Shown piece after piece: positions 1 to 6,364 of a stretch of 7,176 nucleotides of DNA; positions within the stretch are counted from its first letter, which is position 1; each line of letters starts with the position of its first letter. Source of the stretch: Sandaracinaceae bacterium (GTDB taxonomy: Bacteria; Myxococcota_A; Polyangia; Polyangiales; Sandaracinaceae); contig JANWYL010000162.1 of the NCBI GenBank assembly GCA_025056955.1, positions 1-7,176 on the forward strand. Reading direction: 5' to 3'. A model generated the notes under the pieces. That model had not been told where the DNA came from. It ran no database searches and saw only the letters and a list, made by a program, of their open reading frames with translations. The translations under genes and the position numbers were made by a program.

Positions 1-1715
1 AAGGGGGAATGACTGGGATGGATCTGTTCAGAGGAAATGACGTCTGCAGCAAGCACCCGCCCGTATATTGGGGATTGGGTGGAGACAATGTCCTGGCTTT
101 CCATGCGGAAGCTGGGAGCACCAGGGCTCTCTCGTTTCCACAGGGAGAGATGGCTCTCGCTTCCTCTATTGCATCTCACAAGAAAAAAATCACCTTCACG
201 CTCCCACGTTCTGTCTGATCGTTGACGCCACCCTCTAAAAAAGACGGGTTCTCCCAATGAGTCACATCGATTTTGCTCAAACTCAGGTAGAGATGAATCC
301 TGGTGGAGGATGCTTGTATGCATCCGCTCTTCATAAGATCCCCACGCGATTTTTTGCTCTTCTATCCAGTTGAGCCGGATGCCATCTGAGATGCGAAGGG
401 TAGGCTCTTTCCGACTTTTGGGTGAGGGGAAGGTCAGCCCCCGAGCTCTGAATGAGCTCAACCAGAGCGAATCGGTGGGTGATCGGTCGGTTGTTGCGAT
501 CCCAAGGGTCCATTGCAGACTTCGAAAGCCTTTTTCGCTTCGATCGATGTTCGACGCATCATAGGCGAGGTACCACTTCCCCTCGTGGTAGATGAGATCT
601 GGCGCTCCGATGCCTCCTGCACTTTCTGGCCGCCTGTCTTCGATGGTTTGTCTGGTTAAAGACCCAAGACGCCGAAATGCGGCAGGGGATGCACACTCAA
701 AAAGTTGCACCTTGATGCTTGGGCTTGAGTCTCGCCCTGTTTCTAAAGGCAAGAGGGCAAAGGATGGGTTGTTTTCAGTAGGCTCTTTGACTTCAATCCC
801 AACGAAAAGGCCAGGGATGTCGTTGCAGTGGTTTAATCCAGGACCGCTCACCAAGTCATCAAGGGGGATGGGGATTGGGTTGGTGAGCACAAGTTGTTCG
901 GGACATTGCGTCGAGCGGCTGGTGTAGAGTTCAACCGTTGCAAAGACAACGGGACGAATGCCAAATGTGCCTGGGGTAAAACGAATGGTGATCAGGTTTG
1001 AAACTCCGCCCAATACGCGATCCCTGTCGGGAGCATTGTTGCTTGCGTTGGGGAAACATTGTTGGTTGATTTCTTCCCGCATTCTGACTTTACGATTCAA
1101 CCTAAGGACTGAGATGGTTGGTTCAAAGTTTTCATGGTCTTCAAGAACAACCGAAAGCTCAGAGGGGAATCCAGAGGGGCCAGGTGCAGGAGCGGGGCCA
1201 AAGACGATGCTCAACGATTCACCATCTCCAAGTTGCCCCACTGCATTCCTTGTGATGTAAAAAGAGAGTTCGGCGCCATTTGCGAGGGTGACGCACCGTT
1301 CTCGCCACATCCGCCCAGTCTCCCCTACTGGTATAAGTCGCATCACCTTCGGGATGCCACTGCCGAATTCAACCCTCATGTGGTTCCTTTGCCAGCCGGA
1401 TCCCATCCAATCTTCGCTCGTGAAGCGATCGTAGCTAGGGGAGGGAACCACGCTTGGGTTCACGTTGCAACACTCCCGCTGACCAAAACAATCGGGATCA
1501 GCACAGTCAGAAAAGCCATCTCTGTCTTCGTCTCCAACGGTATTGCAGTTTTCTGGAGGTAGCATGAATGCATCTGGGCGCGGGGCATCAACAGAGAAGG
1601 CGTCCAATCCAGCATCCGCCCCTGCATCGGGCTCCTTTGGTACCCATACCAAGCTACATCCACCGCAAATCGCTACACCAATCCACAAGCCAAGCCACTC
1701 TTTGCATGCACTCAT
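1..1715 (-). CDS. Large lipoprotein, lectin-like plus beta-propeller-like regions (partial, 3' end outside window)
   Basis: Translating the minus strand from the ATG at 1715-1713 gives about 571 codons without a stop to the window edge, so the C-terminus is missing. A Shine-Dalgarno GGGAGG at 1727-1722, six bases from the ATG, fixes the start. The ATG overlaps the upstream TPR-PEGA stop (ATGA), implying translational coupling. The N-terminus has a short hydrophobic stretch ending at Cys20 (ICGGC), a plausible lipobox. Residues 30-50 form an Asp/Ala/Pro-rich linker. Residues 57-83 are Cys-rich with a D-E-D-R-D-G and C-A-D-P-D-C segment typical of myxobacterial surface lipoproteins. Residues about 100-290 look beta-rich, with a G-D-G-E-S-L then G-F-P-S-E-L-S-V-V-L-E-D pattern reminiscent of concanavalin-like lectin folds. 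From about residue 367, G-A-P-D-L-I-Y-H-E-G-K-W-Y-L-A-Y resembles the blade motif of five-bladed propellers (GH43/GH32-like). No catalytic triad is assigned. Gene and lipoprotein nature are well supported; domain names are inference. Confidence 0.85.
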   Translation of the reverse strand, partial: MSACKEWLGLWIGVAICGGCSLVWVPKEPDAGADAGLDAFSVDAPRPDAFMLPPENCNTVGDEDRDGFSDCADPDCFGQRECCNVNPSVVPSPSYDRFTSEDWMGSGWQRNHMRVEFGSGIPKVMRLIPVGETGRMWRERCVTLANGAELSFYITRNAVGQLGDGESLSIVFGPAPAPGPSGFPSELSVVLEDHENFEPTISVLRLNRKVRMREEINQQCFPNASNNAPDRDRVLGGVSNLITIRFTPGTFGIRPVVFATVELYTSRSTQCPEQLVLTNPIPIPLDDLVSGPGLNHCNDIPGLFVGIEVKEPTENNPSFALLPLETGRDSSPSIKVQLFECASPAAFRRLGSLTRQTIEDRRPESAGGIGAPDLIYHEGKWYLAYDASNIDRSEKGFRSLQWTLGIATTDRSPTDSLWLSSFRARGLTFPSPKSRKEPTLRISDGIRLNWIEEQKIAWGSYEERMHTSILHQDSSLPEFEQNRCDSLGEPVFFRGWRQRSDRTWEREGDFFLVRCNRGSESHLSLWKRESPGAPSFRMESQDIVSTQSPIYGRVLAADVISSEQIHPSHSP

Positions 1716-3076
1716 TTTGAGCCTCCCGAAGCCACATCCTTTGTCGATGTCGATGACGATCTCGATGTCGATGAGCTTGCTTCTTCTGGAAAGGCGATAA
1801 GGGCACGGCTTTCCTCGCCACCAGCATCCATGGCAACGAATGTCAGGCCCAAGGTTCCCGTCACGGCAGCCAGCACCCAGCTGATGTCCACAGCCAAAGT
1901 CCAAGCCCTCAAGTTATTGGCGCTTTCATAGCTCACGTTTTGTTGGTTGTTCTGATAGGCAAAGGTGGCTCCTGCCAAAGCGATCCCACCCGCCACAATT
2001 GAGGCAACTGCCAATGGCCCAAAAATGGCTCGGCCAGCGATGATTCCGAGGTCGGTTTCGCGTCCGAGTTGGACTTCGAGTTCAACAGGGAAGCGCTCGA
2101 AGGTGAGGGTGGCTTCGTAGGATTTGCGGCCAGGAGCCAATACCCGAATGCGGTGGCTTGATGCCGTGAGGCTTTCCTCGTGCCGCATCACTTTTTCAGC
2201 ACGAAGCACACCATCGATTTCGATCTGGGCCAGGGCATTGATGGAAAAACGCACCTTTCCTTCAAGGGGTTTTGGCTCAACCGTTGCTGCGGCGAGAGCG
2301 CTTGTGAGATCGAGGGTCATCGGTGGTGAGCCAGGCAGAAGCTCGAAGCGCTGTTCCACCACTGGTCGACCCTCTATCGAAGCCCTCAAAAGATGTTGCC
2401 CGGGAGGGATTGGAGTTGATTGACCAGCTACCAGGGGCGCACCATCGATTTCAACCGTTGCACCATCGGGGGCGAGAACCTGCACAGGGATTGGCAATGG
2501 AGCGAGGGAAGCCGAAACATCTGTTAAGGTACCCCGTGTGCCTGTGGCGATGACATCGGTGTCACGGTGGCCTGGTGCGGATAGGTAAAACACGTGGGTG
2601 CCAGGGGGAAGGGCGATTTCGAGAGGAGTCCGTCCCCTTGGGGCGAGATCCCTGCGGTCGACCCATACTTCCGCCTGTGTGTTGGCCCGGACAACAAAAA
2701 CAGCCACGCGAGGCCGAATCGATTCGCGCCGGGCACGGCCTTCTGCGGCTTCACCTGGGCTCAACCCTGGGATGGCGAGGTACTCAGTCCAGTAATTGTA
2801 TGCTTCTTCCCACCGGCCCAATTCCTCAAGAACCAAGGCGGCATTGTAAAGCACGTTTCGCGATCGCACCCGGTCAAGGCTTCGTTGGTACTGCTCGAGT
2901 GCGATCTCCAACTCCCGCTGCCGAGCTCGCCCTCTTAAACCAGTTGCTCTTTGAAAGTGTTCGTTTCCAGCTTGGAAAAAAGCATTGGCTTCGCTTATCT
3001 CGTCTGCCAAAAGAGGGGTAGGAAGGAGAATCGAAAGGCCAAGCACCAACCCTATCCACAAGCCGAGTTCACTCAC
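1712..3076 (-). CDS. Secreted TPR protein with PEGA-type repeats and two C-terminal hydrophobic segments
   Basis: From the GTG at 3076 the product is 454 residues. Residues 1-24 are a Sec signal peptide ending in P-L-L-A before D-E. Residues about 30-120 are helical TPR-like repeats (Y-N-A-A-L-V-L-E-E-L-G-R-W-E-E-A). Residues about 124-170 match the PEGA domain (A-E-V-W-V-D, then G-R-T-P-L-E and L-P-P-G-T-H). Two more diverged PEGA-like repeats follow, near 193-245 and 270-330, each with an I-D-G turn. Two hydrophobic segments at about 351-374 and 393-416 precede a Ser/Thr-rich tail. PEGA domains are known from surface and envelope proteins and are thought to bind ligands or cell wall; the role here is unknown. 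I prefer GTG 3076 because GAGGGGG lies just upstream and the signal peptide then starts at the N-terminus. An in-frame ATG at 3145 would add 23 residues, has no visible RBS, and leaves only 20 bp to the divergent gene. Confidence 0.88.
   Translation of the reverse strand: MSELGLWIGLVLGLSILLPTPLLADEISEANAFFQAGNEHFQRATGLRGRARQRELEIALEQYQRSLDRVRSRNVLYNAALVLEELGRWEEAYNYWTEYLAIPGLSPGEAAEGRARRESIRPRVAVFVVRANTQAEVWVDRRDLAPRGRTPLEIALPPGTHVFYLSAPGHRDTDVIATGTRGTLTDVSASLAPLPIPVQVLAPDGATVEIDGAPLVAGQSTPIPPGQHLLRASIEGRPVVEQRFELLPGSPPMTLDLTSALAAATVEPKPLEGKVRFSINALAQIEIDGVLRAEKVMRHEESLTASSHRIRVLAPGRKSYEATLTFERFPVELEVQLGRETDLGIIAGRAIFGPLAVASIVAGGIALAGATFAYQNNQQNVSYESANNLRAWTLAVDISWVLAAVTGTLGLTFVAMDAGGEESRALIAFPEEASSSTSRSSSTSTKDVASGGSK
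1722..1727 (-). promoter_or_regulatory. Ribosome binding site for the large lipoprotein gene
   Basis: Minus-strand GGGAGG lies six bases before the ATG at 1715. It sits inside the last codons of the TPR-PEGA gene, which fits a coupled downstream cistron and decides the start of an ORF that has no stop in the window. Confidence 0.75.
1744..1773. repeat. Five tandem hexamers (TCGATG) in the TPR-PEGA coding end
   Basis: Five consecutive 6-base units read TCGATG, TCGATG, ACGATC, TCGATG, TCGATG on the plus strand; only the central unit differs, at two positions. On the minus strand they encode the Ser/Thr-rich tail (S-S-S-T-S-R-S-S-S-T-S-T) of the TPR-PEGA protein. The period is two codons, so copy-number change would keep the frame. 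Confidence 0.85.
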
Positions 3077-3165
3077 TAGCCCCCTCGCTACCTCTTTTTT
3101 TTCAACCAAGTCTCCAATCCCTGTCCAAAAAAAGACTCTTCCCATGCCGATAAGACTACTTTAGC
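3077..3165. promoter_or_regulatory. Divergent intergenic gap between the two gene convoys
   Basis: This 89-bp gap separates the minus-strand GTG 3076 from the plus-strand ATG 3166, so it should contain promoters for both directions unless they lie inside the genes. It carries a T8 run at 3095-3102 and an A7 run at 3127-3133. I searched for -35/-10 pairs on both strands and found none convincing; TAAGAC at 3151-3156 is a poor -10 for the rightward gene. The role is inferred from position only. Confidence 0.4.
3080..3086 (-). promoter_or_regulatory. Ribosome binding site deciding the GTG start at 3076
   Basis: Minus-strand GAGGGGG is separated by CTA from GTG 3076-3074, so GAGG sits six bases from the start codon. 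The alternative ATG at 3145 has no comparable purine tract before it. This favours the shorter form, although GTG leaves an n-region without lysine or arginine, which is a small point against it. Confidence 0.55.
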
Positions 3166-4461
3166 ATGTTCGCAGCCATGAGGTGCAGTCAGACTGCCCA
3201 AGCCAAAGCGCTTGCCCTTTGCGCGCTTTTTGTTGTCGTTCTCGTTTGGACAGGCTCGTGCCTGAGGGAGCCCACTTTGGCTGAGAAAGGGCCGATTCGG
3301 ATTGGGATTGTATTGCCTCAAACTGGGACGCTGGGCCCTTTGGGGAAGACATTCATTCAAGGTATCCAGGTGGCCCTTCAGGAGATCAATGCAGCAGGAG
3401 GCCCTTTGCCTGGCCAGCTGGTAGAGCTTGTCTTTTTTGATACCGAAACAAAGCCAGAGGTGGCTGCTCCAAAGGCCCGTGAAGCGGTGGAAAAGGGGGC
3501 GGTTGCCATCATTGGTGATGCAGGAAGTGGGGGAAGCCTCGAAATTTACACCAAGGTCACTGCAATGGCTCGGATTCCACAGGTGAGCCCTTCTTCCACT
3601 TCGCCTGCCTTAACCGAGGCGACAAGTCAAATGCCTCTTGGGGATCGCTTCTTCTTTCGGACAGTCCCTTCAGATGCGCTTCAGGGCAAGGTGATCGCCA
3701 AGTTTGCGATCCAAAGGGATTGCACCCGCCTTGCGATTCTTCACAACAACGACGCTTACGGCCGGCCATTTGCTGAGGCGCTTGAGCGTGATTTTAGAGC
3801 AGCCGGGAGAATGGTGGTTGCCAAGATCGCTTTTGAAGACGACCAACCTTCTTATTTCAACGAAGCCCGAATGACAGCGATGGCCAATCCGGACTGTGTG
3901 GCGCTGATCGCTTATCCGGAAACGGGAGCAAGGATCTTGCGAGAATACATGGGAATGTCTGGGGCTCCGACCGTGACATGGCTTGCTGGCGACGGGCTTT
4001 ATGACTCTGCTTTTCTCACCGAGGCAGGTCCTGCCCTGCTTTCGCGCTTGCGCATGTTTGGAAGCTCTCCTGACACCAACCCAGACACCCCTGAGTACGC
4101 AAACTTTGCCCAACGGTATCGCGCGTTTTTCGGTGAAGCACCTGGGCTTTTTGTGGCAAATGCTTATGATGCGATGGTGCTTTTGTGTTTGGCGATCGCA
4201 CGGGCCAAATCGACAGAGGGGGCGAAGATCATGGAGTCTGTGCGTGCCTTAAATCGTGGCACAATTGTCCGCCCTGGTGAGCTTGCGGAAGCGCTGGCAC
4301 TCCTCCAAATGGGGCGGGATGTGAACTACCAAGGAGCGAGTGGCCCTGTGGACGTGAGCGAAACCGGTGATGTGATCTCGGACTTTGTGATCTGGAGAAT
4401 CAGCGCGGATGGGCAGCGATTCGAAATCGAGCAAAGGATTCGGGCTGTCGAACTCAATTGA
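3166..4461 (+). CDS. Branched-chain amino acid-type ABC transporter substrate-binding lipoprotein
   Basis: The 431-residue product matches the periplasmic binding protein type I family used by LIV (LivJ/LivK) transporters, which bind a small solute between two Rossmann-like lobes. After a hydrophobic segment (residues 15-28), T-G-S-C places a lipidated Cys at residue 32, so it is probably membrane-tethered. From residue 44, I-R-I-G-I-V-L-P-Q-T-G opens lobe one, followed by G-I-Q-V-A-L-Q-E-I-N-A-A-G-G. The ligand-site equivalents appear as I-I-G-D-A-G-S-G-G-S and S-P-S-S-T-S-P-A-L-T. Lobe two has R-L-A-I-L-H-N-N-D-A-Y-G, then A-G-D-G-L-Y-D where LivJ/K carry a ligand-binding Glu. N-A-Y-D-A and a final G-P-V-D-V-S-E-T-G-D-V fit the family C-terminus. 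Length is slightly above usual. No permease or ATPase gene adjoins it, so the ligand and import role are unproven. Start: ATG 3166 or ATG 3178; neither has a strong RBS. Confidence 0.93.
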   Translation: MFAAMRCSQTAQAKALALCALFVVVLVWTGSCLREPTLAEKGPIRIGIVLPQTGTLGPLGKTFIQGIQVALQEINAAGGPLPGQLVELVFFDTETKPEVAAPKAREAVEKGAVAIIGDAGSGGSLEIYTKVTAMARIPQVSPSSTSPALTEATSQMPLGDRFFFRTVPSDALQGKVIAKFAIQRDCTRLAILHNNDAYGRPFAEALERDFRAAGRMVVAKIAFEDDQPSYFNEARMTAMANPDCVALIAYPETGARILREYMGMSGAPTVTWLAGDGLYDSAFLTEAGPALLSRLRMFGSSPDTNPDTPEYANFAQRYRAFFGEAPGLFVANAYDAMVLLCLAIARAKSTEGAKIMESVRALNRGTIVRPGELAEALALLQMGRDVNYQGASGPVDVSETGDVISDFVIWRISADGQRFEIEQRIRAVELN

Positions 4462-4468
4462 GAGGAGG
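4461..4468 (+). promoter_or_regulatory. Ribosome binding site of the small lipoprotein gene
   Basis: AGAGGAGG starts on the last base of the upstream TGA and is four bases from ATG 4473. It is the strongest Shine-Dalgarno in the window. It rules out the in-frame TTG at 4458, which would lie before it. Confidence 0.8.
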
Positions 4469-4472
4469 TCGG

Positions 4473-4979
4473 ATGTTTTCGAGGATTCGAGAGAAAAAAG
4501 GGTGCGTGGTTTTGGCGTTGGGAGGGTTGGCGCTCACAGGATGTGCTCCGAAAAAGGTGGCATTGGAAGTCGCCTTTCCCTCAGCTGAAACCTTCTTGGT
4601 GACTCAGGCCATTCGGGTGCGGGTTTTTGTGCCAAATCAAACGAGCACTTGTGCGGCTTTGGTGAACGATGCGATCGGGGGAAGAATGCCGATGGAACAA
4701 CTCGTCTACGACATCAACGACCTCACCCCTTGTTCTGTCCGATCCGGAGCCAAGATCCCTGACCCAGGGGGGGGTCGAAAGCTCTTTCTCGTCGAGGGAC
4801 TGGACATGATGCGGAATACAACCCTTTTAATCGGATGCAGTGAAGGTGAAATTCACGGAAAGTCTACCGCCATCCGCGTAAGGCTTTATCCAACTCAAAA
4901 CTATGATCGGGCGTATCGACAGAACCCTCCGCAACCGGAAGAAACACCAGAAACGCGTTGCATGAGGCGAGGTGTGTGA
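4473..4979 (+). CDS. Small lipoprotein of unknown function
   Basis: The 168-residue product begins M-F-S-R-I-R-E-K-K, then a hydrophobic core and an excellent lipobox L-T-G-C with the lipidated Cys at residue 24, so an outer- or inner-membrane-anchored lipoprotein is expected. The mature part is about 145 residues with four further cysteines (in T-C-A-A-L, T-P-C-S-V, I-G-C-S-E, T-R-C-M-R), enough for two disulfides, and alternating hydrophobic residues that suggest a beta-sandwich. I do not recognise the family. It is the middle gene of the operon: 11 bp after the binding-protein stop, and its TGA shares one base with the next ATG. It may be a partner of the binding protein or of the TPR protein; that is inferred from linkage only. 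A G8 run at 4767-4774 encodes Gly99-101. Confidence 0.88.
   Translation: MFSRIREKKGCVVLALGGLALTGCAPKKVALEVAFPSAETFLVTQAIRVRVFVPNQTSTCAALVNDAIGGRMPMEQLVYDINDLTPCSVRSGAKIPDPGGGRKLFLVEGLDMMRNTTLLIGCSEGEIHGKSTAIRVRLYPTQNYDRAYRQNPPQPEETPETRCMRRGV
4767..4774 (+). repeat. G8 homopolymer inside the small lipoprotein gene
   Basis: Eight consecutive G residues encode G-G-G at residues 99-101. Gain or loss of one base would shift the frame about 70 codons before the natural end. Such tracts are slippage-prone in replication and sequencing. Confidence 0.9.
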
Positions 4980-5791
4980 TGCGAGCAGGTAAGGGATGGG
5001 CTTTTTTGATGATGGGGTCGTGCCTTTTGGCAATCGTGCCATCAAAGGGCAATGCCCAAGGCCGCGAGGCCCTGGAGCAGGCCGAGCGGGCCTTTATCGA
5101 TGTCGATTTCGAAACGGCAATGAACAAAGCGCAAGAAGCGTTGCAAAAGGGATGGCTCTCACCTGCGCAACTGGTTCGCGCCTATCAAATCTTGGGGGTG
5201 TGTGCGACTGCTTTTGGTCAACCGACAGAGGCGCGCGACCACTTTACGAGGATGCTTGTCATCGACCCGCAATCCACCCTTGATGACACCGTACCACCTC
5301 GTTTGAGGGCTCCCTTCTATGAGGCAAAGGGTGTGGTTGAAGGGAGGGCAGAGAGGTTGTCTGCGGAAGTGGGCCTCGATCGCGCGCAAGGGGGGCTGAG
5401 GATTGCGATTGTTGATCCTTTCCAATTGGTGAAGAAGGTGAGGGTGCATGCCAGGCTCGAGGGTGCAGTGGAGTTCGAGGTCAGCGAATTTGCACCATCT
5501 CCTGAGCTCCTGGCCCCAGTTGAGGGTTCGGCGGAAGCGGACCGCACCGAGTATTGGCTGGAGTTGCTTGACGAGCACTCTAACCAGCTTCTCGTTTTGG
5601 GTAGCGAGTTCGAACCGCGTGTGGTCGGCCGGCTGCCAGGGGTGGAGAAGGGGGTGGATTTGGCTTCTGAGCCTCTGTTTTGGATTGTGATTGGAGCAGC
5701 AGCGCTTGCGGGGGCAGTGACCACTGCGGTTTTGGTGGATCAGGGAAGCAAGATCGAGCTGCAAACGAGTGCGGTTTTTGGCGTGAATTAG
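4979..5791 (+). CDS. Secreted TPR protein with C-terminal membrane segment
   Basis: The 270-residue product starts at ATG 4979, which overlaps the preceding TGA (TGATG); GAGG at 4969-4972 is six bases upstream. An in-frame TTG at 4958 is rejected because the ATG has the better RBS and signal peptide. Residues 1-26 are a Sec signal peptide (M-R-A-G-K, hydrophobic core, cleavage after G-N-A). Residues about 28-117 form two TPR-like helix pairs (A-E-R-A-F-I-D-V-D-F-E-T-A, A-R-D-H-F-T-R-M-L-V-I-D-P) ending in a L-D-D-T-V-P-P-R-L-R-A-P-F-Y-E-A segment, a pattern I associate with myxobacterial envelope TPR proteins. A beta-rich middle (120-225) is unassigned. Residues about 231-253 are a single hydrophobic helix near the end, so the body probably faces the periplasm. 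TPRs bind partner proteins; the neighbouring lipoproteins are the obvious candidates, by inference. Confidence 0.88.
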   Translation: MRAGKGWAFLMMGSCLLAIVPSKGNAQGREALEQAERAFIDVDFETAMNKAQEALQKGWLSPAQLVRAYQILGVCATAFGQPTEARDHFTRMLVIDPQSTLDDTVPPRLRAPFYEAKGVVEGRAERLSAEVGLDRAQGGLRIAIVDPFQLVKKVRVHARLEGAVEFEVSEFAPSPELLAPVEGSAEADRTEYWLELLDEHSNQLLVLGSEFEPRVVGRLPGVEKGVDLASEPLFWIVIGAAALAGAVTTAVLVDQGSKIELQTSAVFGVN

Positions 5792-6170
5792 CTTCCAAGA
5801 AGGCAAAGACCCTCGTTCGGCTTTTAGGTATAGGTATGTGAGGAGTTGGCTTATTTGCAAAGGTTGGTGGAGGGCCTGTTTTTTGGAATTTGTTGATGTC
5901 TTTGGGTGGTGGATGGGGATGGGTTTGGTGATTGTGGCATGGATATGCGTCAGGTGTGGGTTGTAAGCAAGCAAGAGGCCACGGATAAGCGAAGGAAGTG
6001 CTCCCATGTAGGACGCCAGCTGCGAGCGATGTGGAGGGAATTATGGAGGCCTGATACCGACGAGTCCCCTGTGAAACTTGCGAACATGCCCGTGAAGTGG
6101 GTGGGGTGACAGTATGCTAGGAAGGAAAGGATTAGGCAGCTGGGCAATGGGAAAGTAACTCACGGACTGC

Positions 6171-6241
6171 ACCTGCTTGAACAGCGATGGGGCTTAAGGT
6201 GGTACGAGTCAAGCGGCCTCATCTGTGCGCTGAGAGCAGGT
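6171..6241 (+). other. Possible structured RNA: long imperfect stem
   Basis: By hand pairing, 6171-6177 (ACCTGCT) pairs perfectly with 6235-6241 (AGCAGGT). After a 4/2 internal loop, 6182-6186 (CAGCG) pairs with 6228-6232 (CGCTG). After a five-base bulge, 6187-6194 pairs with 6215-6222 including two G-U pairs. That is 20 pairs stacked on one axis around a 20-base apical loop. The strand is unknown because most pairs work in either; plus is given because both neighbouring genes are on it. No U-tract follows, so it is not a classical terminator. No match to a known RNA family came to mind. Confidence 0.3.
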
Positions 6242-6282
6242 TGGGGGCCAATCCTTCTGGCAACTGGGTGATGGGATTTCCA

Positions 6283-6300
6283 CTTCCCGCAACAGGGAAG
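6283..6300. repeat. Perfect 6-bp inverted repeat (hairpin)
   Basis: CTTCCC (6283-6288) and GGGAAG (6295-6300) flank a six-base loop. An outer pair CTGGC (6257-6261) with GCCAG (6302-6306) could enclose it. No T-run follows, so terminator function is unlikely. Confidence 0.55.
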
Positions 6301-6302
6301 GG

Positions 6303-6312
6303 CCAGTACTGG
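6303..6312. repeat. Perfect 10-bp palindrome CCAGTACTGG
   Basis: The ten bases equal their own reverse complement. It lies three bases after the adjacent hairpin and about 190 bases before the rightmost gene. It could be a dimeric regulator site or simply part of the local fold; no second copy was noticed in the window. Confidence 0.5.
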
Positions 6313-6342
6313 TCGGGATCAATTGAGTTGTTGCCCACGAGT

Positions 6343-6364
6343 GGGTGAGCTGGGATGGGTAGGG
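6343..6364 (+). other. Canonical four-run G-quadruplex motif
   Basis: Four GGG runs at 6343-6345, 6352-6354, 6357-6359 and 6362-6364 are separated by loops of 6, 2 and 2 bases, which meets the G3+N1-7 rule. A fifth run (GGGG, 6373-6376) follows. It lies on the coding strand about 140 bases before the rightmost start, so it could act in the transcript leader if one exists. Confidence 0.5.

Noticed and set aside
592..1562. Plus-strand ORFs of 111, 100 and 142 codons
   Set aside because: They lie opposite the large lipoprotein, whose single frame is open across the whole stretch with an RBS, lipobox and domain-like motifs.
5807..5884. Possible terminator after the operon (AGACCCTC pairing with GAGGGCCT, then T6 at 5879-5884)
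   Set aside because: The stem has an A-C mismatch and the loop would be 55 bases, too long for an ordinary intrinsic terminator. A T-run follows, so it remains possible but is not supported enough to annotate.
5904..5923. G-rich stretch as a G-quadruplex
   Set aside because: Only three runs of three or more G occur within reach; the others are GG, so it fails the four-run rule.
5159..6007. 282-codon minus-strand ORF opposite the TPR gene
   Set aside because: It is antisense to a well-supported gene, is rich in His, Pro and Arg with no domain pattern, and has no RBS-backed start.
6048..6085. Hammerhead-ribozyme-like words (CTGATA, CGACGAGTCCC, GTGAAAC)
   Set aside because: The contiguous CUGANGA core is broken, and the bases flanking GAAA cannot form stem II with the GUCC side.
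5906..6109. 67-codon plus-strand ORF beginning D-G-D-G-F-G-D-C
   Set aside because: It starts with GTG without a clear RBS, and the calcium-loop-like beginning is short and not repeated.
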